From Hyphochytrium catenoides (taxonomy: Eukaryota; Sar; Hyphochytriomycetes; Hyphochytriales; Hyphochytriaceae): DNA of 15,001 nt. Below are positions 1 to 11,897 of this stretch, one piece after another; the first letter of the stretch is position 1, and every line of letters starts with the position of its first letter. The notes under the pieces are model-generated. The model saw only the letters and a list, made by a program, of their open reading frames with translations. It was not told where the DNA came from and ran no database searches. The position numbers and the translations under genes are program-made. The DNA is taken from contig FLMG01001594.1 of the NCBI GenBank assembly GCA_900088475.1, forward strand, positions 1 to 15,001, read 5' to 3'.

Positions 1-594
1 GTGATACAAACCTTAGAGCAACTGCTAGATGAAGTGGAACTGTGCCCTCCTTCACCAAACGCCACCCCACGCTAGGCGCTCTACTCCTCACCTCTCCCTC
101 TCTTAGCACGCCCTGCATTAAAGTCGTTAAAAGACGAGTCCTCTCTCTTTCCTCAGGCATAACAAGGAGAATCTTGGGCGTTCCGCCAAAGGCCACACTT
201 CTCCATCTTTATTATTGGCTTTACGCTTCTGTGCCATGGTCCTTATAAATGGCGTTTTGGCAAGGCTTTACTTCTACCCTCACCCTCCTCTTTTAACCAA
301 AGCTCTCTCTCTCTCTCTCTCTCTCCATTTGCACGGAACCGTGAATCTCTCTTATATTCCAATAATCAAAGGTTCTATTTATCTCTTGGACGTTGCTAGC
401 GCTTGTCTGGCTAACTTGGATTGCCACACCATCAGTGCTCACCCATTCTATGGCCTTTACGTCCAAAGTCGGGAGAGCTACTTAGAGAAGCCCAACAATC
501 CAGCATTGCTGGTGCACCGGAGAAGAAACAGGATCTGAGACGATGTCAGTGTTGGCGGAGTGTTCTCTTCATCACCTTTGATATGAAGGGTTCA
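1..594. other. Left edge: possible end of a convergent plus-strand gene
   Basis: Frame 1 on the plus strand is open from the edge to TAG at 73-75 and begins with a helical-looking VIQTLEQLLDEVEL. A strong plus-strand acceptor-like sequence (ctctctctttcctcag) ends at 156. Unlike most introns of the minus-strand gene, this stretch is pyrimidine-rich on the plus strand, as expected for plus-strand introns or UTR. No complete exon can be defined. The region may equally be the 3' UTR of the CCDC57-like gene; an AATAAA on the minus strand lies at 213-208. Confidence 0.25.
303..325. repeat. (CT)n microsatellite
   Basis: Uninterrupted CT dinucleotide run of about 11.5 units, the longest simple repeat in the window. 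It lies in apparently non-coding DNA. Confidence 0.95.
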
Positions 595-1152
595 CTAGAA
601 GGGTGTCCTAACGCGTTGCCTGGTATTTGAGAGAGCGAGAGAGAGAGTGCGGAAGATAGAAATGGAAGGACCTTGAAACTTCTCTTTCCCCTGCCGTTTG
701 TTGATCTGTCCTCCTGTGCCACAGGCCTCTGCCCAACAGGTTATTACCATTCTTGGTCCCCTCTCTTCTTTTCTGGCGGGAGACAGGACGTTTATCTTCC
801 GTCCGCGTATAGCAAAGGAGCCAGTCTCACGACTGAAGGAGCCAGAGAGAGCGGGAGAAGAAGAATGCTCGAGGAGATGGCATTTTTTGCCATAGATGTT
901 CCTAATCATCAACAACGTTATAGTTCCGCACTTTGATGGTCGATCGTCGCTCTTGCCTTCGCCCTTCTGCAGTCTTCCCTCCTCTTGTGGCGGAAGCAGC
1001 AGCTTGGACAACGAAAGAGGAAGAAATGGATGCAGTCCTGTTCTCTTTCTCTCTCTTAGGCTCCTTACGAGCTTGAACCGCCGCGGTCCTTCCCATTCTC
1101 CTCCCTGCAACCGCGATGTTCCCACCAGACAGATGCTCCGAAGGCTCCCCAG
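595..1152 (-). other. Terminal exon region of the CCDC57-like gene, frame unresolved
   Basis: A strong acceptor (ttccttttcgcag) ends at 1153. Exon 24 ends in phase 0, so simple splicing enters a frame that starts LGSLRSICL and stays open to a stop at 595-597, about 185 codons. A second frame through the same DNA closes at TAG 902-904. It reads as a basic, disordered tail (for example KEPKREKENR) ending KVRNYNVVDD, which looks more like a natural C-terminus, but it would need exon 24 to end in phase 1 or a different acceptor. A gtaagg donor at 1063-1058 could also end a short exon here. A total near 925 residues would result from the 902 stop. Confidence 0.35.
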
Positions 1153-4100
1153 CTGCGAAAAGGAAACAGATGACAAAGCAGCGCCGGAGTGGAATAGACT
1201 TAGGGATAGCCACCAAACGGAAGAACATAGCAAGAAGAGGGACGCAGAGGCGAAGAAACATTGCGAGAGTATACCGAAGCAGCGAACACCATATCCGGTG
1301 TCGCTTTTAGGCGTTTAAGACTAGAGACACGTACCTCTAGCAGGAAGTCGTGCTTGAATGTTTCTGCTAGCATTTGTTTCTCCACCACTTGCCGGCCTAT
1401 GACCTACATTTGGTGCATTGCCCGTGGAGTTGGTTTGGGTCGCATCATCTGCGGTAGGAGTGAGAGGAGTGGAGAGGCCGCTTAATGTCTTGTCTCTCTC
1501 TGGAAACCCCACGCTTCCTTCTCGCTGCAGTTCCCGCTGTGCAGAAGATAGGTGAAGACGTGCTCCAGCCAGTTCCTCACGCAGCGAATGGTTCTGCAGT
1601 GACAGTTCTGCCAATACGAAGGGCAAGATCAGCGGCAGCGGAGAAGAGTTAGAAATATCTAGAGCATGTGTAGATGACGCGTAGTAGACAATGAAGTCCA
1701 AGGAGAATGAAAGTGAAGGGAAAGAGGGCCTGTTTGGCCGAGGCGTAGAGAGAGAGATGAGAGAAGACAGAGAACCCAACGAGACAGAAAGACAGACAAC
1801 GATTGAGAGTCGAAAGGTGAGGGCGGAGAGGTAGGAGCAAAGGAAAGAGGAAGACCGAGGCGAGATAAAGACTCTGGTGAGAGAAAGAATGGGATGGCTC
1901 TAAAGTCGTCACCTTCCATTCTATCCTCTAGCTCCTGAACTCTTCTTTCATACTTCTTGGATGTCTCTCTCTCTATCTTCATGGAGATATCTGACAGCTG
2001 AGAGCCTAAGAAACCTCTTCCTCTTCCTCCCAGTCCGGAAGAACCTGAGGACAAATATTGCTGCAAATCTGCTCTAAGCTCATTGCTCAGTTCTATAAGC
2101 TTTTCTCTCTCGTCTTCCAACATATCTACTTTCTCGTGCAAGGCCTCATTCTGCTCTTGAAAGAGGGCTGGGAAGGTTGGAGAATAGAAGAACCCCTCAG
2201 TGGTCAAAACATTGTAACCACTCCCTCGCCTCGATCCAAGATATACCTAGTTCTGTCCGTCCTCTCCCTCTTCGTTTCTCTCTCCCCGTCCTGCTATTGA
2301 TCATAACATTCCCCTTACAAAGCGTGACCAACTTGGGAGATCTACACTATTTTCTCTCTCATTTGTCCTACCGCACTGCCTGGTCAGCATCTCAAGCTTC
2401 TGGGTCATCTAAGATTATTGAAAAGCAGCAGCCGGGGACCAGAGGGCCAAAGTAGAAGTTAGCGGTCAATGTGTGATGCATCAGGATTAAGGTTTCGAAG
2501 AAGGACAGTATAGCCTTCACAGTAAGACGTGCAGCTAAAGAGGTATCAGGGAAATTGAATGGCAGCTAGGAGACAGGAGAGAGGCTACCACCAGAAGAGG
2601 GAGCGAGGAGGAGGGAGGGGGAGAAGGCCAGGAGACAACGCGGCGGCCGGACGAGCGCTACCTCTTCGATTAAGGGACCATTAGCATGATCCTGTCCGGT
2701 GAGTTTTGCCCTCGTTTCCTCTAGAGTATAATGTAGATGAGATAACCACTAAGAAGAGAATGGATTCCTCAATCTTCTACCTTCCGCCAGCAGCTGAGAG
2801 GCCAACGCATCCATCTCCTTTCTCATATCACTGATAACGGTCCGGAGCTGAGTGTTTTCTTTTCTCAGGTCATTCTGGTCTTTCCCCGTGTCTACCACCA
2901 CCTCCGCCTGATCTCCATTTACCTCTCCAGCGGTATAAGGAGAGGCATCGGGGCTTCTCTGCCTGAAAGAAGATGCAATAGCCTGCGACGAAAAGAAGGC
3001 CCTGGAACAAGAAAGTATGCGTTAGGTAGAGTATCATAACTGATGAGGAGGATGTGCTAGCATCCCGTTCGCTCCAAGTGGGGCAGGAAGCGGGAGAGAA
3101 AGAAATCACATTCAGAAGGCCAAAGGAAAGAGGAGAGAAAACAGAGAGAGCCGGAGAAAGTTAGAAAGACAAGGCAGAGAAACCTACCGTTCTGGCGATC
3201 GATTTGTGATATGACGTGGGGAAGAGCCAAGATCTCCGAGGAAGAGTCGTGGAGGGGAGGCAGCCCCCTGGTCGTCAGAAAAGAGTGGAGATCTCCCTGC
3301 CGCCATTGGCTGTTCTCGTCGTTGCTCTTCCCTAGCTGTCGAACCCGCCTTGTCCAGCTTTACAGGAGGAACCCGTCTTCCAGCTCTATAGGAGGGCAGA
3401 GATGGGCACCACAAAAGCATGTGAGGCATAGAAGTACCATACATGGAGAGAGCAGTCGTTTTCAAAGACTGTGTCAACAAGCTGAGACTACGAAGCTAGC
3501 GGAATGAGACAGGACCTCTGAGAGCTCTCTACTTCTTGCCTTGCCTCGTCCAGCTCCACCTTCAGCCGTTGTACATGATTATCTAGCTGTACCAGCTGAT
3601 CCTCCAGTTGCTAGATACGCGCAGAGAAGAGATATAGGAAGGTGTGTCAAACAAAAGCACCACAACTTGTCACAGTGGAAGTGGCTACTCTGCTGGCATA
3701 GGTGTACTTAGAGATACAAGATGTGAGAAAACCAAGATTTAAAACAGAGCGCGAAGGAGCGACCGGCAGAGTATAACCGATTTTCAATGCAGACCCTTCG
3801 GTACGCCAATATGAATCATATACAGGCTTGAGCTAATAGAAGGGGTTGCTACTCTACTATGTGGCAACAATCCGAGACTGAGACAGGGAGAGATGTACCT
3901 CCTTCTGGACTTTGAACCTGTCCTCGGCCTCCTGACACTTATTCGTTAGCTCTAACTCCTTCGCCCTCGCATCTTCTTCCATCCTTTTCTGCTCCTGCTG
4001 AGACGCTACACTGATTGTTAGTGAGTGTCTCGTCGACGCTAAATTAAAGATTCGTCTCTAACTACTGTGCCTTCTTGATCCTCCTACTATACCGTGCATT

Positions 4101-7100
4101 TCTTCCGGCCCTCCGGGGAACGTCTTTTCTACTCCTGTTCCCCACCTTCAAGCAAGGTCCGGAGTGAGCTAAGCTCCGCTTCCATCTCAGTTTGGAGGGC
4201 TTCTTGTTTCTGTCGAGCATCCTGGAGCTCCTTGAAGGCTAATTCTAGTTCTTTTTCCTTTTCGTTAAGCTTTGCTTTCTCGCGTTCAAACTTCCGTCTG
4301 GTATCCTGAGGAAACATAGCTCTTTGAAATAAAGGACGAAGGAGAGGACGACTCGAGGACCTGGATACCTCGCACTGTCTCCGTAGACTCTGTACTTCTT
4401 TCTCCCTAAGACTGCCTCGCTCAAGCTCCCACTAGCAAGAGCAAGAACAAGGGTTAGGCCTATACCTTGGAAAGAGAGAGGTTCACGATTACGCAAAGAA
4501 GATATATACAGAAGGCATTAAGTAAGTTAAGTCAATCACCTGTAGCTCTTTGGATTTTCGTTGCAGTGCTTCTATTGTGCTCTCTGCTTGGCACAGCTCA
4601 GCCTCTGCCAACTAGCCATAGGTTAGGTTGACGATGACGGAGGGGAAGAGAGAGAGAGGAGAGAGATGAGTGAAGAACATGCTAATGATTCTTAAATAGA
4701 GTGAGCGGGAGGCAACTAACAGACTCTTGGGTGGCCTCGAGAGCTAGCAAATGCGTGATGCTTACTAACAATAAATACCCCCATGACAGAAACCAACGAA
4801 GAGAATCTGAGAACTTGAGAGAGCATTCGACCGTGTAAAATAGAGAGTGATTAGGGGCAAAGGTAAAAAAAAAGCAAGTAAAGTGCCAGCTGCGGGCAAG
4901 GGACCACATCATGTCGCTTCTAACAAGACCTTCAGTCGGCCTTCTAAGTCTTCCCGAAGTTGTTTGACTTCTAGGTCCTGGCACAACGCGACTTAAGTTA
5001 GCGGCAGGGGATGTTAAGATCACCGACATGTGAGCCCTTCAGGCCCTACTCTCTCCTTGTTATCTTGCTTCCCCACTTTACTATCCTCTTCCTCGTTCTC
5101 TGCATAGTCTTCCAGCATCCTGTCCTCTGCAGCGCTTTTCCCGACCATAGGACTCCCATCTTGCCTCTACACCATGATTCACGTCATTGGCGATTCCGGC
5201 ATCTCACCTTCATCTCAAGTATCCTCTTCCTTTCTGCCTCTTGTGCTTCTTCTAGATGTCTCTTCGATACCAGTAACGACTCCAAGCGCTATTACCAGGG
5301 GCATCAAAGCAGGCCACGTAGGAGTTACAGTCAGTCCAGGCCATTCTCATAGAAGCACCAAACAGAAAAAAACTTCATCACTTAATTGCTTCTCAAGCTT
5401 TACCAATTTCGTCTCCCCAAGTCTTTTCTTAAGCTCTTCTTCGGTCCTCGTCTGAAGCTCAGTGAGGTGTCTCTAAAGCAAAGATGGAAGATTAGGTACC
5501 GTAAGGAAAGGTACAAGGAGACTAGAGTAAAGAGATTGCAAAGAAGGTCTTTTTTATGCTATAACTCTGGGAAAACGTCGTAGGCCCAAAGTCCTTTTAC
5601 AGCCCTTAGAGAAGGAAGATAAACGCACATTCTCTAGTAGAAGGTCCGATATCTTGGTGTTCAGGATCTGAAGGTGTTCCTGCAACTCCGAAGCCTCCTT
5701 CTGCTGTTCACTATCCTTCGCCGCTGTGCGGCTTCGTGCATTGGCTAATATGCCCAATCCGCAAGGCAGAAAATTAGAGGTAATCATCCAGGATGTCAAC
5801 CAAGAAAACTGAGACAACAGATGATGTGTACCTAGCTCTGCAGTTAGTGTCAAGTTCTTCCTTCTCGCCTCATCAAGCTCTGTCCTGGTCCTGTGAAGTT
5901 TATCTTCCACCGCCAGCAGCTGTTCCCGTACACCGTTCTCGGAAGCTGCAGCCTCCTGCTCCCGCTTGCTAAGCAGCTTTAAATACAAGCATTAGCTCTT
6001 GTAATAGGCCTCGTCTCCTCCTCTCCCTGGAACTATGCTCAAACCTCTACAAGCAGTCGTCCATCAAGAGCATGACTACTGCCTATCAGACTAGATGCGT
6101 CTACATGCGTAGATTCTCTTCATACACGGTCACCCTATGTAATGCTTATCACGGCATCCCTACCTCGTCGTAAGCCGTTGTCATTTCATTCCTCTGTTGG
6201 TCCATCGTTTCCTCTAGTTCTTGGATCTTATGAAACATCTGTTGCTTCATAACCTCAAACTCTTCGCGCTAGCCCGACGATAGATAAGAATATGGCAGAC
6301 GAAGGCATAAGGTTTGAGGCTATAAAGCAACAGAAGGCACAACGCACTGCCGTCACGAAGCAAGACGAGGAGAGTTGAGGTGTACGAAGCAAGAGGAGGG
6401 GATGTGAGGTAGAAGTTAGATAGAAGGGAAGAAAGAGGGAGTAACCACGCACTGAAACGTCAATTACTAACCTGTTTCCTTAGCTCGCCTTCTGCCGCTC
6501 GTCTGGCATTCTCTTGATGCAGTCGGAAGTCCCTCAGCCGCGCTTGGAAGTACTTTTCCTGGTCCACTAATTTTGCGCTAGACTGACTCACTATGGACTC
6601 CGTCTCGGCTAACTATAGGTGATGAGAAAAACAGAGGTAGGACGGAAGAAATGATATGATTGCTTGGTATCGGAGGTAGTGAATAACAGACTGAATAGTA
6701 TGGTTTTGATCGAGGCCCAAAGAAATCGCCTCCCCTTAAACCCATACCTTGATCTTGAGCTCACTAATCTCCTGATCCCTACCACGGTGGAGGGACAAAG
6801 ATTGGCAGAAGAGGGTGTAAGCACTATCAATTAGAAATAAAGGGAGAGATTGAGGCAGACTGATTACCGAGGAATAGAAGGACGGAGTCTCTTTAGAGAG
6901 CAGTGATCAGCTGATGCAGCTTTCAAGAAGTGGCAGTCATAACTGTTTTGACCGAAGTAGCATAAAGATTGAGAACAATCGCATAGAACGGCTAGTGCAT
7001 CAGCTCCTTGAGATGTTGGCTGGGAGATGTCGGCCAGATGGGTAGCCAAGAGGGAGGGAGATGGCTATCATGGGCAAAAAAAGTTGTAGAGAGAGAGAAT

Positions 7101-8029
7101 GCGACAGGTTGAGTTGAAAGAGGGGAGGGGTTGAAAAGAGGTAGAGAACTGGTCCACATAGCACCACCGTCACAGGACCGCAACACCGTCACAGAACCGC
7201 AAGACAGGATGTGACACTGTCTTTCTAAGGTCTCACCTGTCCTGAAGCACGTTTTGATGGTGGGAGAATACCTGCTCAAAGCGGTCTAACTCCATATCCC
7301 TCTCCGCCAATAGCTAAAAGAGACAAAGAGAGTGTGATAGATATAGTCAAGAGCGTCATTTCGGTGCTGGCAGGAAAGAAAGAAAGAAGCTGAAAGGCAG
7401 CGGAGAAAGTTTACTGGGTTGATACAAGACGAGCAAAAGATAGAAGGAGGAGGCAGAGGTAGATCCCAATGAGAGGGAGAAACAAAATGGGACAGAGAGA
7501 AATGGCCGATCAACAGGCAAACAAAAGAGATAATGCAGAGACTGACCTCGTACTTATGATGGCGAAAGGGGTGTGCCTTACCTTTAAATTGTACTCGAAG
7601 TCTCCGGCCAACTGCAATAGTTTCTCCTTCCACTCCTGCAGCTCACCCTCCTGCCCCATCCAAAGCCAGAGGTGGAAAGAGGGAGCGAGAATGCCAGAGG
7701 AAGCAGAATGCGAGAATGGTGAGAGTAAGCTGAGGATGAAAAAGAAAGAAGATAATATGAGTGCTTGCAATAATAGAGTGAAGGCAGATGGGAATGAAGT
7801 TAGAACTTCTCACTTTCTGGAGGAGCAAAGTCTCCAGCTGGTGGTTCTGCTCTTGTTGCATGGTTCTGAGTTCTCTTTCTTTCGCTTCAATTATCGCCTG
7901 CATTGAAAGCGGCGAGGTAGAGGCGAAAGAGACGGGTGCTGGGTCTGCCGAGAACCCGTAGGTGCTATCCTTTGCCCGAGAGAACGAAGCTCCGAGCTCC
8001 TCCTTCACTGGTCCTGAAGCTGAAGCCAT
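902..8029 (-). CDS. CCDC57: CCDC57-like centriolar coiled-coil protein, 25 exons
   Basis: A long alpha-helical coiled-coil protein rebuilt from about 25 exons. Exons 1-24 join with matching phases at every junction and give 842 codons; a terminal exon adds an uncertain C-terminus. The start at 8029 is the first ATG after an in-frame TGA nine bases upstream. Family assignment rests on the N-terminal block, which resembles vertebrate CCDC57 as I remember it: DFEYNL (residues 89-94), then ERDMELDRF (99-107), then SELKI (126-130), with similar spacing. Vertebrate CCDC57 is about 915 residues, close to the length here. The known vertebrate protein sits at centrosomes, centriolar satellites and microtubules, binds CEP63, and supports centriole duplication, mitosis and cilia; the same role here is inference. 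No enzyme motif or membrane segment is visible. Other coiled-coil centrosome proteins are the main alternative. Exons 9, 11 and 12 have ambiguous ends. Confidence 0.75.
1335..3385 (-). other. Exons 18-24: linker and second coiled coil of the CCDC57-like gene
   Basis: Exons run 3385-3188, 2962-2781, 2720-2662, 2408-2372, 2155-1913, 1607-1513 and 1403-1335 (about residues 549-842). Exon 18 and the start of exon 19 encode a Pro/Ser/Arg-rich, non-helical stretch. Coiled coil resumes at about residue 644 (NDLRKENTQLRTVI). A Gly/Ser/Arg linker near residues 742-757 splits it again, before QLSDISMKIE and the ELSLQNHSL segment. Exon 19 begins after a strong pyrimidine-tract acceptor (cttctttcag at 2972-2963). 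Exon 23 ends at AGC before gtgggg, and exon 24 begins after aaatgtag, which keeps phase 0. The intron at 2721-2780 is just 60 bp. Confidence 0.6.
3516..5976 (-). other. Exons 7-17: central coiled coil of the CCDC57-like gene
   Basis: Exons run 5976-5832, 5744-5629, 5472-5404, 5288-5208, 5124-5077 (or -5050), 4977-4930, 4611-4540, 4431-4369, 4305-4146, 4005-3899 and 3610-3516 (about residues 214-548). All are rich in Glu, Lys, Gln, Arg and Leu with heptad-like leucines and no proline breaks. Weak points: exon 9 could read past its gtaaag donor; exon 11 (DRMLEDYAENEEEDSK) uses a GAG acceptor and has two in-phase donors, after 5077 (gtgggg) or after 5050 (gtaggg); exon 12 (DLEVKQLREDLEGRLK) has a poor gtcttg donor. 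The other junctions are clean. The intron between exons 14 and 15 is only 63 bp. Confidence 0.6.
5745..5831 (-). other. Intron 7, 87 bp, in frame and free of stops
   Basis: The intron between exons 7 and 8 has donor gtacac (after CTA G) and acceptor tattag. Its length is divisible by three and it has no stop in the coding frame, so exons 7 and 8 lie in one continuous open frame at 5988-5554. The retained reading would insert 29 residues, hydrophobic and Trp/Phe/Leu-rich (for example LLSQFSWLTSWM), into a charged coiled coil. This argues that it is an intron and not coding sequence. Confidence 0.55.
6164..8029 (-). other. Exons 1-6: conserved N-terminal block of the CCDC57-like gene
   Basis: Exons run 8029-7814, 7650-7582, 7313-7237, 6778-6748, 6612-6472 and 6268-6164 (residues 1-213). 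Residues 1-42 are Ser/Ala/Pro-rich and probably disordered; coiled coil begins near residue 43 (SMQAIIEAKEREL). Exon 3 could stop at 7272 (donor gtattc), but reading on to the gtgaga donor after 7237 is better: it adds a helical stretch ending VLQDR, and its phase 2 end fits exon 4, which starts with a single G after TAG. Donors are gtgaga, gtaagg, gtgaga, gtatgg, gttagt and gtaggg. This is the most family-like part of the protein and the basis of the call. Confidence 0.75.
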
Positions 8030-8962
8030 TTCCTCTCAGCTATGTGAATGTTGGTCCGTAGCGTCTTCTTTAGCCCTCTTTCTTTCTCTTTCGCATTGTC
8101 CTTCCCTCTCTTCTTGTTTATCCTTGCTTCCAGAGCTTGACATTGGTTGGCACATCCCTATAACTTCAGGAACATACTCCAGGTATGGCACTCAATCTCT
8201 CTGAGCATTTTACACCGTCAGTGCGTCCTCCTCTCTCATCTTGATGTTGCCTTCCTCCATCTCCCTCCAACTGCCCGCCCTTTGGCTGCTAGTGCCATCC
8301 TCTCTCTGTTTTTATCAAGGATCACTGCCGTCGCTAACCGAAGGCTTCCTCTTGTCGGCCGCCTGTTCCTCCTGAAGCAATGTCTTCCGTCATCATCAAG
8401 CGAAGCGCTGATCTGCATCTCCAATCTCCACTGACATCTGCACCCAACTTCCCCAAATTCAAGCCATCCTGAGGCGCTACCTAAAATAAGGATGAAGGTT
8501 TCATAGTAGATTGCAGCACATGAAATTTTAAAATATAGCTTGAAGGCACTATCATAGAGATCCCCAATCCGCCGGAAAACTACAAAGCCATGGGGATACC
8601 CATGCCGAAGCTAAATTACCTCTCCGAAATTAATTGATACGTTTATTTTGGTGGGCCGTCACTGAGCCTTTGCATATTCGGCAATAGTTTTCCGATCCAC
8701 TAAAAACGGAAACCATCATCTGAGAGTTTCCAAAAGGTCACACAACATGACAAGCACCGACCAAGGCCCATCAAGGATCGGGCCCAGTCCTAACGGGCCG
8801 CTTTTATTATGAAGATGCAACCTTATCAGCAGACAACAAGCAGAAGCTTCAATGGCATGGCGACGTCTAAGGGATAACTCCTCTCTCTGGGTATTGATGT
8901 TACGCTGGCATTTTTAACAGATTATATAACGAACACCTACTGTTATCGAAAAGTCCACTGCC
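8030..8962. other. Spacer between the PP2A and CCDC57-like genes
   Basis: No supportable coding exon. The right part should be the 3' UTR of the PP2A gene. Two AATAAA hexamers on the minus strand (8808-8803 and 8647-8642) are possible poly(A) signals. The left part is the probable promoter and 5' leader of the CCDC57-like gene; it is purine-rich on that gene's sense strand around 8040-8120, with no clear TATA box. Open frames here lack family-like sequence. Confidence 0.5.
8803..8808 (-). terminator. Possible poly(A) signal of the PP2A gene
   Basis: AATAAA on the minus strand about 155 bases after the PP2A stop codon. A second copy lies at 8642-8647. Assigned by motif and position only. Confidence 0.3.
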
Positions 8963-11069
<2,107 letters not shown>

Positions 11070-11882
11070 CCTGCACTGTTAACCTCTACTTTATCAATGT
11101 CCAAGCACGCCTTATTTTTGAGAACGCTTCAATCTGTAGCGAGAAGCTGCCTGTGGCCCATCAACCTCTCCAGTGGCCGGATGGGAGGCAGGGTGCGTTT
11201 GAAACAGCCGGGAGGTTGATGAGCAACCCCAACCGAACCTGACTTAGTAGGCCTGTCGCTCAAGCTGATCTGATCCAGAGCTCTAATTACCAGCTTGAGA
11301 TGGACAAGAATGCTGGTACAGAGCACAAAGAGGATAAAGACTAAGCAGGCGATCTTTTAAAAAACCCGCGAGGCCCACAATCCCAGACTCCGGACACACA
11401 ACCTTTAGATGTAATGACAGTTGCAGAGCGGGACAACAGATAAGGGGCGTGGAAATCGAGCCTCCCTTCTCATTCTCTATTGATGGCTTGCCTGTCCGCT
11501 GCCGTCTCCAACTCTACTAGAGATTATGGCATACGCTATGACAAATCTGTAGAATTGACGGCTACATTTTCCAGAGGACTCACAAAGCACCCTCACAACT
11601 ACAAACAGCACCAAGCTTGAGACGAAGTTTTCAATAAAAGATCATTCAGTTGACCGTAGATCCTAATCCTATGCCGAAAAGAGCCATTACCCACCCCCTT
11701 GGGGCCAAAATGGATAACAACTTCTGACATTTCGCCGCCTTTATAACCAGGCATTCTCTGGGAAGTGTGTTACTTATGTATAAACGTCATGGTTACTACA
11801 AATGGGTCGTGATCAGTTACTGAGTGATGCCACTATGTACCTTATAGCGGCTACAGAGCTGTGATCGATCAATACTTAGACG

Positions 11883-11897
11883 CTGCTGCTGCTGCTG
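11883..11897. repeat. (CTG)5 trinucleotide repeat
   Basis: Five CTG units in the gene-free stretch upstream of the PP2A gene. No open frame of note covers it. Confidence 0.9.

Noticed and set aside
595-1233. 212-codon minus-strand open frame as a separate gene
   Set aside because: Its first part lies in a probable intron with a strong acceptor at 1153; if coding at all, it is the terminal exon of the CCDC57-like gene.
3211-3507. 98-codon plus-strand open frame
   Set aside because: Antisense shadow of exon 18 of the CCDC57-like gene, which fits by phase and composition on the minus strand.
11159-11221. 10-bp inverted repeat (catcaacctc / gaggttgatg) with a 43-base gap
   Set aside because: Arms this short at this spacing are expected about once by chance in a 15-kb window.
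11483-11620. 45-codon plus-strand open frame starting with ATG
   Set aside because: Short, no motif or recognisable family, and no regulatory context; expected by chance in this much DNA.
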